Source: Brevibacterium pigmentatum (GTDB lineage: Bacteria > Actinomycetota > Actinomycetes > Actinomycetales > Brevibacteriaceae). Taken from it: a stretch of 64,000 bases of DNA. Below are positions 54,701 through 64,000 of this stretch, piece after piece. A program made the position numbers and the translations under genes. Below the pieces are notes generated by a model that ran no database searches, was not told the DNA's origin, and was given only the letters and a program-made list of their open reading frames with translations. The stretch is from contig NZ_CP050153.1 of assembly GCF_011617465.1 (NCBI RefSeq), positions 1,674,001 through 1,738,000 on the forward strand, given 5' to 3'. Every line of letters starts with the position of its first letter. The stretch's first letter is position 1.

Positions 54701-56266
54701 ATGGCCACCGAGTTCGTAGACCGTGTCACCGTTCACCTCGCCGCAGGCGCAGGTGGGAACGGGTGTGCCTCGATCAGGCGTGAGAAGTTCAAACCGCTCG
54801 GCGGTCCCGACGGCGCCGACGGCGGCAACGGCGGGAACATCATCTTCCGCGTCGACCGTCAGACCACGACGCTGCTTCCTCTCCATCACCGTCCGCATGT
54901 GCGTGCCGACGACGGGGGAATCGGCAAGGGCGATCTGCGGCACGGCGCCGATGGACGAGACCTCATCGTCGCCGTGCCCGAAGGCACGGTCGTGAAGAAC
55001 ACCAACGGCGATGTCATCGCCGACCTCATCGAGGACGGTACCGAGTTCACCGCCGCTGCCGGAGGCCGCGGCGGACTCGGCAATGCCGCGCTGGCATCGA
55101 CGAAGCGCAAGGCCCCCGGCTTCGCGCTCCTCGGGGAGCCAGGGCAGAGCCTCAGCCTCGTCCTCGAACTCAAGACGATCGCCGATATCGCCCTCGTGGG
55201 TTACCCATCGGCGGGCAAATCAAGCCTCATTGCCGCGCTTTCTGCCGCGAAGCCGAAGATCGCCGACTACCCGTTCACGACGCTCGTGCCCAACCTCGGG
55301 GTCGTCCAGGCCGGGGACACGCGCTACACGGTCGCTGATGTTCCGGGACTCATTCCCGGCGCATCGGAGGGCAAGGGACTCGGCCTCGAGTTCCTCCGCC
55401 ACGTCGAACGCTGCGCCGGTCTCGTCCATGTCATCGACATGGCCACCTGGGAGCCCGGACGCGATCCCGTCTCCGACCTCACGATCATCGAATCCGAGCT
55501 CGCCGCCTATGCCGTCGACCTCGATGACGGCAGCGGACTCCTGCCGCTCTCCGATCGCCCGAAGCTCGTGGCGCTGAACAAGGTCGATATTCCCGACGGC
55601 CGAGATCTCGCCGATATCGTCCGTCCCGACCTCGAGGCCGCGGGCTACCGGGTCTTCGAGATCTCAGCCGTCAGCCATGCCGGTCTCCGGGAGCTCTCGT
55701 TCGCCATGGCCGAACTCGTGCTCGCCGAACGGGAACGTCGCGCCGAGCTCGAAGCGACACCGCAGCGCATCGTCATCCGTCCGAAGGCCGTCGACGATCG
55801 CGGCTTCGAAGTCCGTTCCGAACGATCCTCCGACGGACCGCTCTTCCGTGTGCTCGGCGACAAGCCTCGGCGATGGGTGCAGCAGACGGACTTCGGCAAC
55901 GACGAAGCAGTCGGCTACCTGGCCGACCGGCTCGAACACCTCGGCGTCGAAGAGGCGCTGTTCAAGGCCGGTGCCAAACCCGGTGACACGATCGTCGTCG
56001 GCGGAGACGACGGTGTCGTCTTCGACTGGGACCCCACGACCGTCGGCGGTGCCGAGCTGCTGGGCTCCCGCGGATCGGACGCCCGACTCGACGAGGATGC
56101 GCGAGCCACACGCAAGGAGCGCAAGGCGGCCTATCACGAGAAGATGGACGCGAAGGCCGCGACGCGGGCCGAGTTCGAACAGGAGCGCTTGGCCGAACGC
56201 GCTCACCGCGAGAGCAGCCAGGGTGCGCCCGCGACGCGGTCTGCTGAGGGAGCCGACGAGGAGTGA
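54701..56266 (+). CDS. obg: GTPase Obg/CgtA
   Basis: Essential ribosome-assembly GTPase. The 521-residue protein has the glycine-rich Obg domain ([35 protein letters not shown]), the G domain with [11 protein letters not shown] (G1), [17 protein letters not shown] (G3) and LNKVDIPD (G4), and a C-terminal OCT domain ending with [11 protein letters not shown] charged, Ala/Glu-rich tail of about 70 residues follows, as in other actinobacteria. The ATG at 54701 follows TAAGGACATT. The stop overlaps proB by 4 bp. Confidence 0.96.
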   Translation: MATEFVDRVTVHLAAGAGGNGCASIRREKFKPLGGPDGADGGNGGNIIFRVDRQTTTLLPLHHRPHVRADDGGIGKGDLRHGADGRDLIVAVPEGTVVKNTNGDVIADLIEDGTEFTAAAGGRGGLGNAALASTKRKAPGFALLGEPGQSLSLVLELKTIADIALVGYPSAGKSSLIAALSAAKPKIADYPFTTLVPNLGVVQAGDTRYTVADVPGLIPGASEGKGLGLEFLRHVERCAGLVHVIDMATWEPGRDPVSDLTIIESELAAYAVDLDDGSGLLPLSDRPKLVALNKVDIPDGRDLADIVRPDLEAAGYRVFEISAVSHAGLRELSFAMAELVLAERERRAELEATPQRIVIRPKAVDDRGFEVRSERSSDGPLFRVLGDKPRRWVQQTDFGNDEAVGYLADRLEHLGVEEALFKAGAKPGDTIVVGGDDGVVFDWDPTTVGGAELLGSRGSDARLDEDARATRKERKAAYHEKMDAKAATRAEFEQERLAERAHRESSQGAPATRSAEGADEE

Positions 56267-57429
56267 GCGCCGCGGTTCAGGCGGGCTCCTCCGCAGCGTC
56301 CGTGCGTAACGACATCGCCCACGCCCGCCGTGTCGTCGTCAAGGTCGGTTCGTCCTCTCTGACGACGATCGACGGCGGACTCGACGAGGCCAAACTCATC
56401 GCCCTGACCGATGTCATCGGGGCTCACCGGTCGGCCGGTCACGAAGTCATCCTCGTATCCTCCGGAGCGATCGCGGCGGGGCTGGAGCCGATGGGGCTGA
56501 AGAAGCGTCCCCGTGATCTGGCCAGCCAGCAGGCAGCCGCTGGGGTCGGTCAGGGACTGCTCATGGCCGCATACACGCGCGCTCTGGGACGCTACGATCT
56601 CGTTCCCGGTCAGGTTCTGCTCAGCGCCGATGATCTGATCCGGCGCACCCAGTACAAGAACGCGCAGCGTGCCATCGACAAGCTCCTGGCCCTGGGCACA
56701 CTGCCCGTCGTCAACGAGAACGACGCCGTGGCCACTGAGGAGATCCGCTTCGGTGACAACGACCGATTGGCGGCGCTCGTCGCCCACTTGGCTCACGCCG
56801 ATGCGCTCGTGCTGCTGTCCGATGTCGACGCTCTCTACTCCGGGCCTCCCGACCTGCCCGGCTCCCGGCTGATCGACCGGGTCCACGGTCCCAGCGATCT
56901 CGACGACCTCGCCATCGGCGGTGTCGGAACGGCAGGGACCGGCACCGGCGGAATGGCCACGAAGGTCGACGCCGCCATCATGGTCGCCGATTCGGGCATC
57001 CCGGCCGTGCTGACCTCGGCACCGCAGGCCGCCTCGGCGCTGTCGGGAGAGGCCGTGGGCACCTACTTCGCGGTCACTCACAAACGACGCGGCACCCGCC
57101 TGCTGTGGCTGCGGCACCTTGCCCGGACGTTCGGAACGGTGACGATCGACAGAGGCGCCGAAACCGCTGTGCTCTCCCGTGGAACCTCACTCCTCGCTGC
57201 CGGCGTCACTGCGTGCAGCGGGAACTTCGAAGCAGGTGACCCGGTCGAGATCCGCAATCTCGACGACGCGGTCATCGCGCGCGGAATGACGAACTTCTCC
57301 TCGGACGAGCTGCCGCTGATGTTCCGCTCCACGACCGAGGAACTTGGCACCCGTCTGGGAAATGACTACCGTAAAGAGGTCATCCATCGAAACGATCTCG
57401 TTCTCACACAGGTGAGCGGGGGGAGATAG
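56263..57429 (+). CDS. proB: Glutamate 5-kinase
   Basis: Phosphorylates glutamate to gamma-glutamyl phosphate, the first step of proline synthesis. The 388-residue protein has the amino-acid kinase domain ([51 protein letters not shown]) and a C-terminal PUA domain from about residue 290. The GTG lies in the last codons of obg (GTGA), so translation is coupled. proA follows 3 bp after its stop. Confidence 0.96.
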   Translation: MSAAVQAGSSAASVRNDIAHARRVVVKVGSSSLTTIDGGLDEAKLIALTDVIGAHRSAGHEVILVSSGAIAAGLEPMGLKKRPRDLASQQAAAGVGQGLLMAAYTRALGRYDLVPGQVLLSADDLIRRTQYKNAQRAIDKLLALGTLPVVNENDAVATEEIRFGDNDRLAALVAHLAHADALVLLSDVDALYSGPPDLPGSRLIDRVHGPSDLDDLAIGGVGTAGTGTGGMATKVDAAIMVADSGIPAVLTSAPQAASALSGEAVGTYFAVTHKRRGTRLLWLRHLARTFGTVTIDRGAETAVLSRGTSLLAAGVTACSGNFEAGDPVEIRNLDDAVIARGMTNFSSDELPLMFRSTTEELGTRLGNDYRKEVIHRNDLVLTQVSGGR

Positions 57430-57432
57430 CCC

Positions 57433-58722
57433 ATGACAGCAGCAGCCGAGATCCACCCGAAGACCGTCCGCGGAGTCACTCGCATCGTGCGCAACGCGAA
57501 GTCCACCTCCAGTCTGTTGGCGACGGCCTCGACCGCGGAGAAGAATGCGGCACTCGGGGCCATCGCCGAGGCTCTGCGCAGCAACACCGACCGCATCGTC
57601 AAAGCCAATGACGCCGACATCGCCGCCGGCACCGAGAACGGGATGAGCGAGTCTCTGCTCGACCGTCTGCGCCTCGACGCCGATCGCATCGCAGCGATCG
57701 CCGATTCCGTCGAGGACGTCATCGACCTCGCCGACCCGGTCGGCAACGTCGTCGTCGGACGCACCCTGCCCAACGGCATCCGACTCACTCAGAACCGTGT
57801 GCCGATGGGCGTGATCGGCGCGATCTACGAAGCTCGTCCGAACGTCACCGTCGATATCGCCGTCCTCGCACTCAAATCCGGCAACTCCTCGGTCCTGCGC
57901 GGCGGTTCGGCCGCACAGAACTCGAACACGGAGATCATCTCCGTCCTCCGCAGGGCCGTCGAATCGGCGGGCCTGCCGGCCGACTCGATCAGCGGCATCG
58001 ACCAATACGGACGCGAAGGCGCGCACGTGCTCATGCACGCCCGCGACTACGTCGATCTGCTCATTCCCCGAGGCGGCGCCGACCTCATCAACATGGTCGT
58101 GCAGGAATCGATCGTGCCCGTCATCGAAACCGGTGTGGGCAATGTGCACATGTTCATCGACTCGACAGCGACGGTGAAGACCGCCGTCGACCTCGTCCTC
58201 AACTCGAAGACGCACCGCCCCAGCGTATGCAACTCGCTGGAGACGCTGCTTGTCCACGAGAAGGCCGCGAAGCGTGTGCTGCCGAAGATCCTCGAACGCC
58301 TCGACGGTGCCGGAGTCATCGTCCACGCCGACTCCGATGTCTCAGCACTGGCACCGGCAGGGATGAAGGTCCGACGAGTGTCCAGGCGCGACTGGGCCAA
58401 GGAATACCTGGGACTGGAGATCGCCATCAAGCTCGTCTCCGGGATCGAAGAGGCCATCGACCATATCCGCGCCTACAGCTCCGGCCACACCGAGGTGATC
58501 GTGACGAAGGACCTCGACAACGCGGACACCTTCGTCACCGCCATCGATGCCGCAGCGGTCGGAGTCAACGTCTCCACACGATTCACCGACGGGGGAGAGC
58601 TGGGCTTCGGCGCAGAGGTGGGCATCTCCACGCAGAAGCTGCACGCTCGCGGACCGATGGGGCTCGAGCAGCTGACGACCACGAAGTGGGTGATGATGGG
58701 CAACGGTCAGGTCCGTTCCTGA
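57433..58722 (+). CDS. proA: Gamma-glutamyl phosphate reductase
   Basis: Reduces gamma-glutamyl phosphate to glutamate semialdehyde with NADPH, next to proB as in most bacteria. The 429-residue aldehyde dehydrogenase-like protein has PMGVIGAIYEARPNVTVDIAVL and the catalytic Cys in HRPSVCNSLETLLVHEKA. FTDGGELGFGAEVGISTQKLHARGPMGLEQLTT at the C-terminus is a family hallmark. ATG 57433 follows GGGGAGATAGCCC. Confidence 0.96.
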   Translation: MTAAAEIHPKTVRGVTRIVRNAKSTSSLLATASTAEKNAALGAIAEALRSNTDRIVKANDADIAAGTENGMSESLLDRLRLDADRIAAIADSVEDVIDLADPVGNVVVGRTLPNGIRLTQNRVPMGVIGAIYEARPNVTVDIAVLALKSGNSSVLRGGSAAQNSNTEIISVLRRAVESAGLPADSISGIDQYGREGAHVLMHARDYVDLLIPRGGADLINMVVQESIVPVIETGVGNVHMFIDSTATVKTAVDLVLNSKTHRPSVCNSLETLLVHEKAAKRVLPKILERLDGAGVIVHADSDVSALAPAGMKVRRVSRRDWAKEYLGLEIAIKLVSGIEEAIDHIRAYSSGHTEVIVTKDLDNADTFVTAIDAAAVGVNVSTRFTDGGELGFGAEVGISTQKLHARGPMGLEQLTTTKWVMMGNGQVRS

Positions 58723-58911
58723 GTCCGATTCCTGAGTCCCAACCGACTCCGACGCTCCGCGTTCAGGGCACGCACTGCCCGACCTGGTGAGACATCGGAA
58801 CAGTAAGAAGTCATGTCGATGCCGGAATCCCCGGTCGTTCATGAGAAACTGAGAAGGTAATGACGCCGATGCGCTCTGCGCGCATCGGATCACTGAGTAA
58901 GGAGAAATGAC

Positions 58912-59070
58912 GTGAACGCAGCCATTATGGCCGCAGCCGAAGGCGGGGAACACGCAGCCCACGTCGAGCTGCCGATGGATCCGATCTGGTACGGCCTCAT
59001 CACCCTGGCGATCTTCATCACGATGGGCGTTGTGTCCCGATCGTGGAAGGGCATCTCGCACCGCCACTGA
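58912..59070 (+). CDS. 52-residue single-helix membrane protein between proA and nadD
   Basis: A small gene, too short for many gene finders. The GTG at 58912 follows AAGGAGAAATGAC, a very good ribosome binding site, and the product reads [20 protein letters not shown], then [20 protein letters not shown] and a basic end [11 protein letters not shown]. The single central helix (about residues 24-42) and positive C-terminus suggest a bitopic membrane protein. Its stop is 1 bp before the nadD start, so it is probably the first gene of the nadD unit. A 9-bp hairpin (58866-58888) lies just before it. The function is unknown. Confidence 0.72.
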   Translation: MNAAIMAAAEGGEHAAHVELPMDPIWYGLITLAIFITMGVVSRSWKGISHRH

Positions 59071-59071
59071 T

Positions 59072-59677
59072 ATGGCAGAGCACAGACGCAGAGTCGGTGT
59101 CATGGGCGGTACCTTCGACCCCGTCCACAACGGCCACCTCGTCGCGGCAAGTGAGGTTCAGGCGACCTTCGACCTCGACGAGGTGGTATTCGTCCCCACG
59201 GGACGGCCGTATCAGAAGGACGTCGAAGAGGTCAGCAGTGCCGAGCACCGGTATCTGATGACCGTCATCGCAACGGCATCGAACCCGCGATTCACCGTCT
59301 CTCGAGCCGATGTTGACCGACCGGGACCGACCTACACGATCGATACGCTGCGTGACCTCGCCCGCAGCTACGGTCCGGACACCGAGTTGTTCTTCATCAC
59401 CGGCGCGGATGCTTTGGCTCAGATCTTGACGTGGAAGAATGTGGATGAGCTGTTTTCCCTGGCCCACTTCGTCGGGGTCAGTCGGCCCGGGCACGAACTT
59501 CACGGTGAGGGACTGCCGGTCGATCGGCTGAGTCTCGTGCAGATCCCTGCGCTGGCGATATCGTCCACGGATTGCAGAGAACGGGTGATGGATGGTGCCC
59601 CCGTCTGGTACCTCGTACCGGACGGCGTAGTGCAGTACATCGCGAAATACGAGTTGTACAGGAGTGAGAATGGCTGA
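59072..59677 (+). CDS. nadD: Nicotinate-nucleotide adenylyltransferase
   Basis: Adenylates nicotinate mononucleotide to NaAD in NAD synthesis. The 201-residue protein has the nucleotidyltransferase motif [18 protein letters not shown] (GxFDPxHxGH) and the C-terminal [10 protein letters not shown] in place of the ISSTxIR motif. The ATG at 59072 is chosen because it gives the conserved [17 protein letters not shown] start and lies directly after the small upstream gene. The stop overlaps the next gene by 8 bp. Confidence 0.95.
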   Translation: MAEHRRRVGVMGGTFDPVHNGHLVAASEVQATFDLDEVVFVPTGRPYQKDVEEVSSAEHRYLMTVIATASNPRFTVSRADVDRPGPTYTIDTLRDLARSYGPDTELFFITGADALAQILTWKNVDELFSLAHFVGVSRPGHELHGEGLPVDRLSLVQIPALAISSTDCRERVMDGAPVWYLVPDGVVQYIAKYELYRSENG

Positions 59678-61139
59678 GGAGCAGTTCACGTCACGTCGAG
59701 CACGGCGAGAAGCCGAGAGGCTGGCGGCGGAACAGGCGTTCGAAGCACGAGAGGTTCCTGAGCAGCCGAAGGAGGCTCCGAACTCTCGCGCCGGTCTCCT
59801 CAGTCCGCTGCCCCCGAAGAAGCCCGATGCGAAACCCGCCGCCGAGAGCAGCGATGACACCGCCTCGCGCATCGACCCCGAACCCTCGCAGCGGACCAGC
59901 CACGAACGTGGTGCCCTGGCATCGGACCACCCGCAGGAGTCGCGGCCGCCCGTGCAGGCCGAGGATCGTCTCGACCCGACGCGGGCCCCGTTGCCGCACT
60001 TCCAGACTCGTTCCGAGAAGAAGCGGTACCTCCGTGAACACGGACTCTCGCTCTACGGCGATCTGTCCACCGGCGCACTGCCGGTCGTCGCGGATGAGAA
60101 GGAACTGGCCGAACGCCAGGCCGCAGCCGAAGGTCGACTGACCGGACCGATTCCGGAAGTCTCGGAATCAGGATCTGCGGAAACGAAGTCGGGATCCGCT
60201 GAGCCGGGATCAGATTCCGTCGAAGCGGAATCTCCGGCGCCCCCTCCTGATGACTCGTCCACCGATTCGACATCGGATGCGAAGACCGACGAGACCGAGC
60301 ACGAATCCTATGACACCGCCGGCTTCGGTGGAGCCTCGGAAGAAGTTGCCGCTCGTGACTTCGAAGCCCCCGTCACGTCGAGCTCGGCACCGCGTCCGAC
60401 GACTGTGGACAGCGAACCCTATGATGCGCTGTCGATGCCGTACTCGGCCCTCGACGGAGACGCTCCGGCACTCGGAACCGACGCGGCCAAGCCCGCCGAC
60501 CGAGCCGGGAAGGACGAAACCGCTGATACGGGCCAGGCGGACAAGCCCGCTGATCAGGCTGAGAAGAACGAGCCGGCCGACCAGGTTGAGAAGGGCGAGC
60601 CCGTTGGTGGTCCCGAAACCGCCGACTCATCGGACCAGTCCGCGGCCGAACCGGAATCCACTTCGCGGTCGCGTCGGATGCCGATAGTGCAGCCGCCCTC
60701 GACGTCCGGAGTCCGAGTCGTCACCGCAGCCTCGGCGCAGAGCCCCGAGGTCGACGAGGCCCGAAAGAGGGACTCCCGTGGTCAGCAGACACCGGATTCC
60801 GGTCCTGCGGACGAGGCCCACTCCGGCTCTGCCGCCGCAGGCGCCGACGAATCGACCGGTGAAGCAGGCTCGGATGACGCGGCACGCGCCTTGGCCGCAA
60901 ACCCGGAGACCCGTCCGATGGACGCGGTGCCCGAAGCCTGGTCGCTGCCGAATGCCGACTACGAAGACGAAGAGACCGTGAACCCTCCCGGTTCACGCAT
61001 CCGCGCCAGCTCGGTGACCGGGCAGGACGGACAGATCCTCATGGGCGAAGAGCCCTCGAAGATGCCCTATATCGTCCTCGGCGTCGCCGCATTCTTCGCC
61101 CTGGCCCTCATCGTCATCGCCCTCGTCATGTTCCTGTGA
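59670..61139 (+). CDS. Mostly disordered protein with one C-terminal transmembrane helix
   Basis: A 489-residue protein. It starts with a charged helix ([20 protein letters not shown]), then about 400 residues of Pro/Glu/Ser/Asp/Ala-rich sequence with runs such as [20 protein letters not shown], and ends with [25 protein letters not shown], a tail anchor. Nearly all of it should face the cytoplasm. Genes of this kind are often found between nadD and rsfS in Micrococcales. The function is unknown. ATG 59670 is preferred to GTG 59664 because of CAGGAG at 5-bp spacing. Confidence 0.75.
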   Translation: MAEEQFTSRRARREAERLAAEQAFEAREVPEQPKEAPNSRAGLLSPLPPKKPDAKPAAESSDDTASRIDPEPSQRTSHERGALASDHPQESRPPVQAEDRLDPTRAPLPHFQTRSEKKRYLREHGLSLYGDLSTGALPVVADEKELAERQAAAEGRLTGPIPEVSESGSAETKSGSAEPGSDSVEAESPAPPPDDSSTDSTSDAKTDETEHESYDTAGFGGASEEVAARDFEAPVTSSSAPRPTTVDSEPYDALSMPYSALDGDAPALGTDAAKPADRAGKDETADTGQADKPADQAEKNEPADQVEKGEPVGGPETADSSDQSAAEPESTSRSRRMPIVQPPSTSGVRVVTAASAQSPEVDEARKRDSRGQQTPDSGPADEAHSGSAAAGADESTGEAGSDDAARALAANPETRPMDAVPEAWSLPNADYEDEETVNPPGSRIRASSVTGQDGQILMGEEPSKMPYIVLGVAAFFALALIVIALVMFL

Positions 61140-61191
61140 GCAACACCTGCGACACACCACCTCCACAACCGCATCCATGCGAAAGGATCTT

Positions 61192-61569
61192 GTGAGCGAG
61201 ACCGCCGAATCCACCCAGCTGCTTCGAACCGCGGCCAAAGCCGCGGATGAGAAGCTCGGAACCGACATCATCGGCCTCGATGTGAGCTCCACGCTCTACA
61301 TCACCGACGCGTTCCTCATCGTCTCCGCCGACAACGAACGTCAGATCGGTGCGGTCATCGACGCGATCGAACAAGAGGTCCAGCTCGTCCACGACCGCAC
61401 CCCTCTGCGCCGAGAAGGCCGGGGAGGGGACTGGGTGCTGCTCGACTTCGGAGAGATCGTCGTTCACGTCTTCTCTGCCGAACAGCGCGAATACTATGCT
61501 CTCGAGCGGCTGTGGAAGGACGTCCCGGTCATCGATCTGCAGCTGCCGGAACCCGGCTCGAACGAATGA
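61192..61569 (+). CDS. rsfS: Ribosome silencing factor RsfS
   Basis: Binds L14 on the large subunit and blocks subunit joining in starvation. The 125-residue protein has LLRTAAKAADEKLGTDIIGLDVSSTLYITDAFLIVSA and GGDWVLLDFGEIVVHVFSAEQREYYALERLW, the RsfS/DUF143 signature. The GTG at 61192 follows GAAAGGATCTT and is preferred to the ATG at 61177. The stop overlaps the next gene by 4 bp (ATGA), the same order as nadD-rsfS-phosphatase in mycobacteria. Confidence 0.95.
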   Translation: MSETAESTQLLRTAAKAADEKLGTDIIGLDVSSTLYITDAFLIVSADNERQIGAVIDAIEQEVQLVHDRTPLRREGRGGDWVLLDFGEIVVHVFSAEQREYYALERLWKDVPVIDLQLPEPGSNE

Positions 61570-62162
61570 CGAAGACCGTTCTGTTCTGGCGGCACGGGCA
61601 GACGGACTTCAACGTCGCCGGCCGATTCCAGGGGCAGTCCGATGTCCCCCTCAACGACACGGGCCGGGCACAGGCCGAACAGGCCGCCCGGCGCCTCGCC
61701 GAGCTCGGTCCCGAACTCATCGTCTCCTCCGACCTCTCGCGCGCCGCTGCGACCGCAGACAGCCTGGCCACGCTCCTCGGCCTCGAGCCTGTCCGGGACC
61801 GGAGGCTGCGAGAGACCGCCTTCGGTGAGTGGGAGGGCTCCACTCGCGCCGAGGTTGCTGAGACCTGGCCGAACGAACTCGCCGAATGGGCCTCCGGTGC
61901 CGATATCGCACCGCCCGGCGGTGAGTCCCGCACCGAATCGGGCGGCCGAGTCGCAGGCGCCATCACCGATATCGTGCAGTCCGCGGAAGCGTCGACGATC
62001 GCGATCGTTGCCCATGGTGCGGTGCTGCGCGCTGCGGCCGAGATCCTCATGGAGATGACCGGAACCGGTCGACTCGGCGTTCTCGGGAACTGCGGTCACG
62101 GAGAGTTCGAATTCACCGGCGACAACTGGATCCTGCGCAGCTGGGGCGCAATCTCCCGCTGA
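61566..62162 (+). CDS. Histidine phosphatase family protein (possible GpgP-like)
   Basis: A 198-residue phosphoglycerate mutase-like phosphatase with the RHG motif LFWRHGQTDFN (His10 as phospho-acceptor), GRFQGQSDVPLNDTGR, the RETAFGEWEG acid block and the second His in IVAHGAVLRAAA. In M. tuberculosis the gene in the same place after rsfS encodes glucosyl-3-phosphoglycerate phosphatase (GpgP). Equivalent function is possible but not shown by the sequence alone. The ATG lies in the rsfS stop. Confidence 0.88.
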   Translation: MTKTVLFWRHGQTDFNVAGRFQGQSDVPLNDTGRAQAEQAARRLAELGPELIVSSDLSRAAATADSLATLLGLEPVRDRRLRETAFGEWEGSTRAEVAETWPNELAEWASGADIAPPGGESRTESGGRVAGAITDIVQSAEASTIAIVAHGAVLRAAAEILMEMTGTGRLGVLGNCGHGEFEFTGDNWILRSWGAISR

Positions 62163-62191
62163 GGTGATCGTCCGCACCAATGCGGACTCAG

Positions 62192-63328
62192 CTACCCTGT
62201 CGTCCGCTTCGCAGCAACGTCTCTGATGAGTTCGACGAGCGAGTCGGCCGACTTCGCCCAATCGAAGACCTGGGACTGACGCTGACCGGCTGCGGACAGC
62301 TCCGCCCACCTCTCGGCATCCGTGAGTCGGGTGACCGCCTCGGCGATCGACTCCGGATCCTCCGGGTCGAAGTACTCGGCCGCGTCGGCAGCGATCTCCC
62401 GGAAGATCGGAATATCCGAAACAGCCACAGGCACTCCCTGCGCCATCGCTTCGATGACGGGCAGACCGAAGCCTTCCTCGCGCGAGGCGGTGACCAGGGC
62501 CGTCGACTGGTCCAGCAGTCGGGCGTACTCCTCATCGCTGATTCCACGGTGGAAGACGACCTTGGCCCGGCCCGGGATGAGGGCACGCAGCTGCGCTTCC
62601 CGCCGACCATCGATGCGGCTGGCGATGTGCAGGGTCCACCCCGGCAGATGCTCGAGAGATCGGATCAGGGACTCGACGTTCTTGTACGGCAGGAACGCAC
62701 CCATGTAGATGAGGGACTTCGCATCGTGCCGGTTCGCCGCCCGCGTGGCGGTGGCGGCCACCTCGGCGGCGTTGGACACCACCTGCACCGGACGTTCCGT
62801 CAGACGGTGGGCGGCGATGAGGTCCTTCGTCGTCTCGGACACAGCCGCGACGGCATCGGCGCGGTTGAGCAGCAGCCGCTGCGGGGCGAAGCTCAGGTGA
62901 TACGCCCGCCACAGCAGTCGGACCGGCAGCGGCAGGTCGCCGGGCGGCTTCGGATGGGAGTAGTAGATGAGGTCGTGGATGGTGAGGATGAGCCCGTACC
63001 TGCGACCGAACGAACCCATCGTCTGCATCGTCGAGAACACGACATCGGCTCCCAGCGCATTGAGCTTTCCGGCGATGGCCACCTCGGCGGGCGAGGTGGG
63101 ATCGTTCAGCTCAACCCACGAACATTCGGGAAGCAGCGCCAGCTGTGCCTGATCGCTGATGATCACGGTGACGTCGATCTCGGTGCCCTCCACGGCTCGC
63201 AGCAGGGCGGAAAGCAGACACGAACCGTACCGGGAGATCCCATCGTGATGGGTCGTGCGGGTGAAGCGTGCGTCGAAGAAGACCGACAGCCTCGGGCAGG
63301 GGCGAAGGCTCTTTGTGCTTTTGCTCAT
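62192..63328 (-). CDS. Glycosyltransferase family 4-type (GT-B) enzyme
   Basis: A 378-residue GT-B glycosyltransferase. The N-terminal part starts with LSVFFDARFTRTTHHDGISRYG, and the C-terminal donor domain has LIYMGAFLPYKNVESLIRSL and the E-x7-E block REEGFGLPVIEAMAQGVPVA, typical of retaining GT4 enzymes. The sugar donor and acceptor are unknown; surface polysaccharide or glycolipid work is likely. The ATG at 63328 is preferred to 63385 because the MSKSTKSLRPCPRLSVF start avoids a non-conserved leader. It is divergent from the Mrp gene. Confidence 0.88.
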   Translation of the reverse strand: MSKSTKSLRPCPRLSVFFDARFTRTTHHDGISRYGSCLLSALLRAVEGTEIDVTVIISDQAQLALLPECSWVELNDPTSPAEVAIAGKLNALGADVVFSTMQTMGSFGRRYGLILTIHDLIYYSHPKPPGDLPLPVRLLWRAYHLSFAPQRLLLNRADAVAAVSETTKDLIAAHRLTERPVQVVSNAAEVAATATRAANRHDAKSLIYMGAFLPYKNVESLIRSLEHLPGWTLHIASRIDGRREAQLRALIPGRAKVVFHRGISDEEYARLLDQSTALVTASREEGFGLPVIEAMAQGVPVAVSDIPIFREIAADAAEYFDPEDPESIAEAVTRLTDAERWAELSAAGQRQSQVFDWAKSADSLVELIRDVAAKRTTG

Positions 63329-63442
63329 GGAACTCCGAGTCGATAGTCTGAAACTTCGAAAGTCTGTGTCTGTCAGAATGAGCACGAAGGATCAGCGAGT
63401 GAAGGAACGATCACCTGTGCCCGCGGCCGTTGAGGCCCGGTC

Positions 63443-64000
63443 ATGATCCTAACGCTAATCGCTCTGGCCGCACTTGTCGTTCTCACTCCTCTCCTCACCC
63501 GTTTCGCAGGTCGGGAGAGCGGTTGGCCGCTCGCCATCGCCTACCTGGGTGTGGCTGCGCTGTTCACCCCCACCGCTGCACAGGTGATGGCCGGGAACAA
63601 CCCGGAGACGTCGTATCCGTGGATTCCCAGTTTCGGCGTCGACCTGGCGCTGCGGGCCGACGGCATCGGTGTGGTCTTCACATATATCGCCCTGATCATC
63701 GGGGCGGTCGTGTTCATCTATTCGACCCGCTACCTCAGCCCCGGACGGAACACGAGCTTCTACTGGCTGATGGTGATCTTCACCTTCTCCATGGTCGCGC
63801 TCGTGCTCACCAACGATGTGCTCGTGCTGTTCGTGTGCTGGGAGCTGACGTCTCTGGCATCGTTCTTCCTCATCGCCCGTTCCGGATCACCCGGTCAGGC
63901 GCCGGCCCTGCGGACGATGTTCTTCACGTTCATCGGCGGCCTCAGCCTGTTGGTGGCCACCGGAGTGATCATCGCCGTGACCGGGACGACGAACCTCGCC
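63443..64000 (+). CDS. mrpA: Na+/H+ antiporter subunit A (MrpA/MnhA), 3' truncated by window
   Basis: The first 186 residues of a multi-helix protein related to NuoL/MrpA. The N-terminal helix MILTLIALAALVVLTPLLTR is followed by YPWIPSFGVDLALRADGIGVVF and the antiporter block IFTFSMVALVLTNDVLVLFVCWELTSLASFFLIAR, which is closest to MrpA. The conserved Glu in CWELTS is present. The frame is open to the end of the window. ATG 63443 has only a weak ribosome binding site; the region before it is shared with the divergent glycosyltransferase. An Mrp operon probably continues beyond. Confidence 0.87.
   Translation, partial: MILTLIALAALVVLTPLLTRFAGRESGWPLAIAYLGVAALFTPTAAQVMAGNNPETSYPWIPSFGVDLALRADGIGVVFTYIALIIGAVVFIYSTRYLSPGRNTSFYWLMVIFTFSMVALVLTNDVLVLFVCWELTSLASFFLIARSGSPGQAPALRTMFFTFIGGLSLLVATGVIIAVTGTTNLA

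Noticed and set aside
58723-58760. Repeated TTCCTGAGTCC after proA
   Set aside because: Two short adjacent copies at the gene end, most simply a chance duplication, with no wider pattern.

Overview
This is a 64 kb piece of a high-GC, actinobacterial core chromosome. The evidence is the almost universal G/C-ending codons, frequent GTG starts, NucS-type mismatch endonuclease, a mycothiol-type DsbA-like reductase, a ClpP1/ClpP2 pair, an RNase E with a long acidic N-terminal extension, a DUF2550 gene between atpC and murA, and an ileS T-box with the ultrashort stem I of actinobacteria. My best guess is Micrococcales, with a Brevibacterium-like flavour; the genus is recognition from memory, not something I could verify. 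No phage, transposase, integrase, CRISPR array or rRNA gene is visible. Three tRNA genes (Arg-TCT, Pro-TGG, Gly-TCC) are present.

Layout. 1-3.5 kb: end of the ATP synthase operon (atpD, atpC), DUF2550 and murA. 3.5-6.2 kb: a base-compositionally different AbiEi/DUF559-like gene, a 49-bp tandem repeat, nucS and a small zinc-ribbon-like gene. 6.3-10.2 kb: a DivIVA-like coiled-coil gene, a thiolase, a frameshifted thiamine-binding-type gene, a small membrane protein and tRNA-Arg. 10.3-17.2 kb: a translationally coupled pair of dynamin-like GTPases, an SSB-like paralogue, a lipoprotein and ettA. 17.2-26.4 kb: thioesterases, group II truncated haemoglobin, MscS channel, aminopeptidase N, the mycothiol-type reductase, rpiB and a zinc alcohol dehydrogenase. 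26.4-34.1 kb: tRNA-Pro, tRNA-Gly, a Tat-exported GH15-like protein and the proteostasis block tig-clpP1-clpP2-clpX, then an MFS exporter. 34.3-46.1 kb: AIM24-family protein, valS, an acyltransferase, an SDR, and the T-box-controlled ileS-folC-DUF4233 operon followed by ndk. 46.2-53.8 kb: VKOR, rne, SPFH protein, AGCS symporter and chorismate mutase. 53.8-62.2 kb: rplU-rpmA-obg-proB-proA, a 52-residue membrane protein, nadD, a disordered one-TM protein, rsfS and a histidine phosphatase. The window closes with a glycosyltransferase and the start of an Mrp antiporter operon.

How it fits together: most of the window is housekeeping (energy, wall precursor, protein synthesis and turnover, NAD, proline and folate synthesis). 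Overlapping stop/start codons (DUF2550-murA, the GTPase pair, small membrane protein-tesB, thioesterase-19035 gene, ileS-folC-DUF4233, obg-proB, rsfS-phosphatase) define tight operons, and strong palindromic terminators separate most of them.

I did not find a convincing undescribed multi-gene system. The most noteworthy items are protein-level departures from family norms (MurA Cys-to-Asp, RNase E without its zinc-link cysteines, a CPWA reductase), the tandem dynamin-like GTPases, the ileS T-box, an imperfect tandem repeat, and two apparent +1 G frameshifts (atpD and the thiamine-binding gene) that look more like sequence errors than biology.
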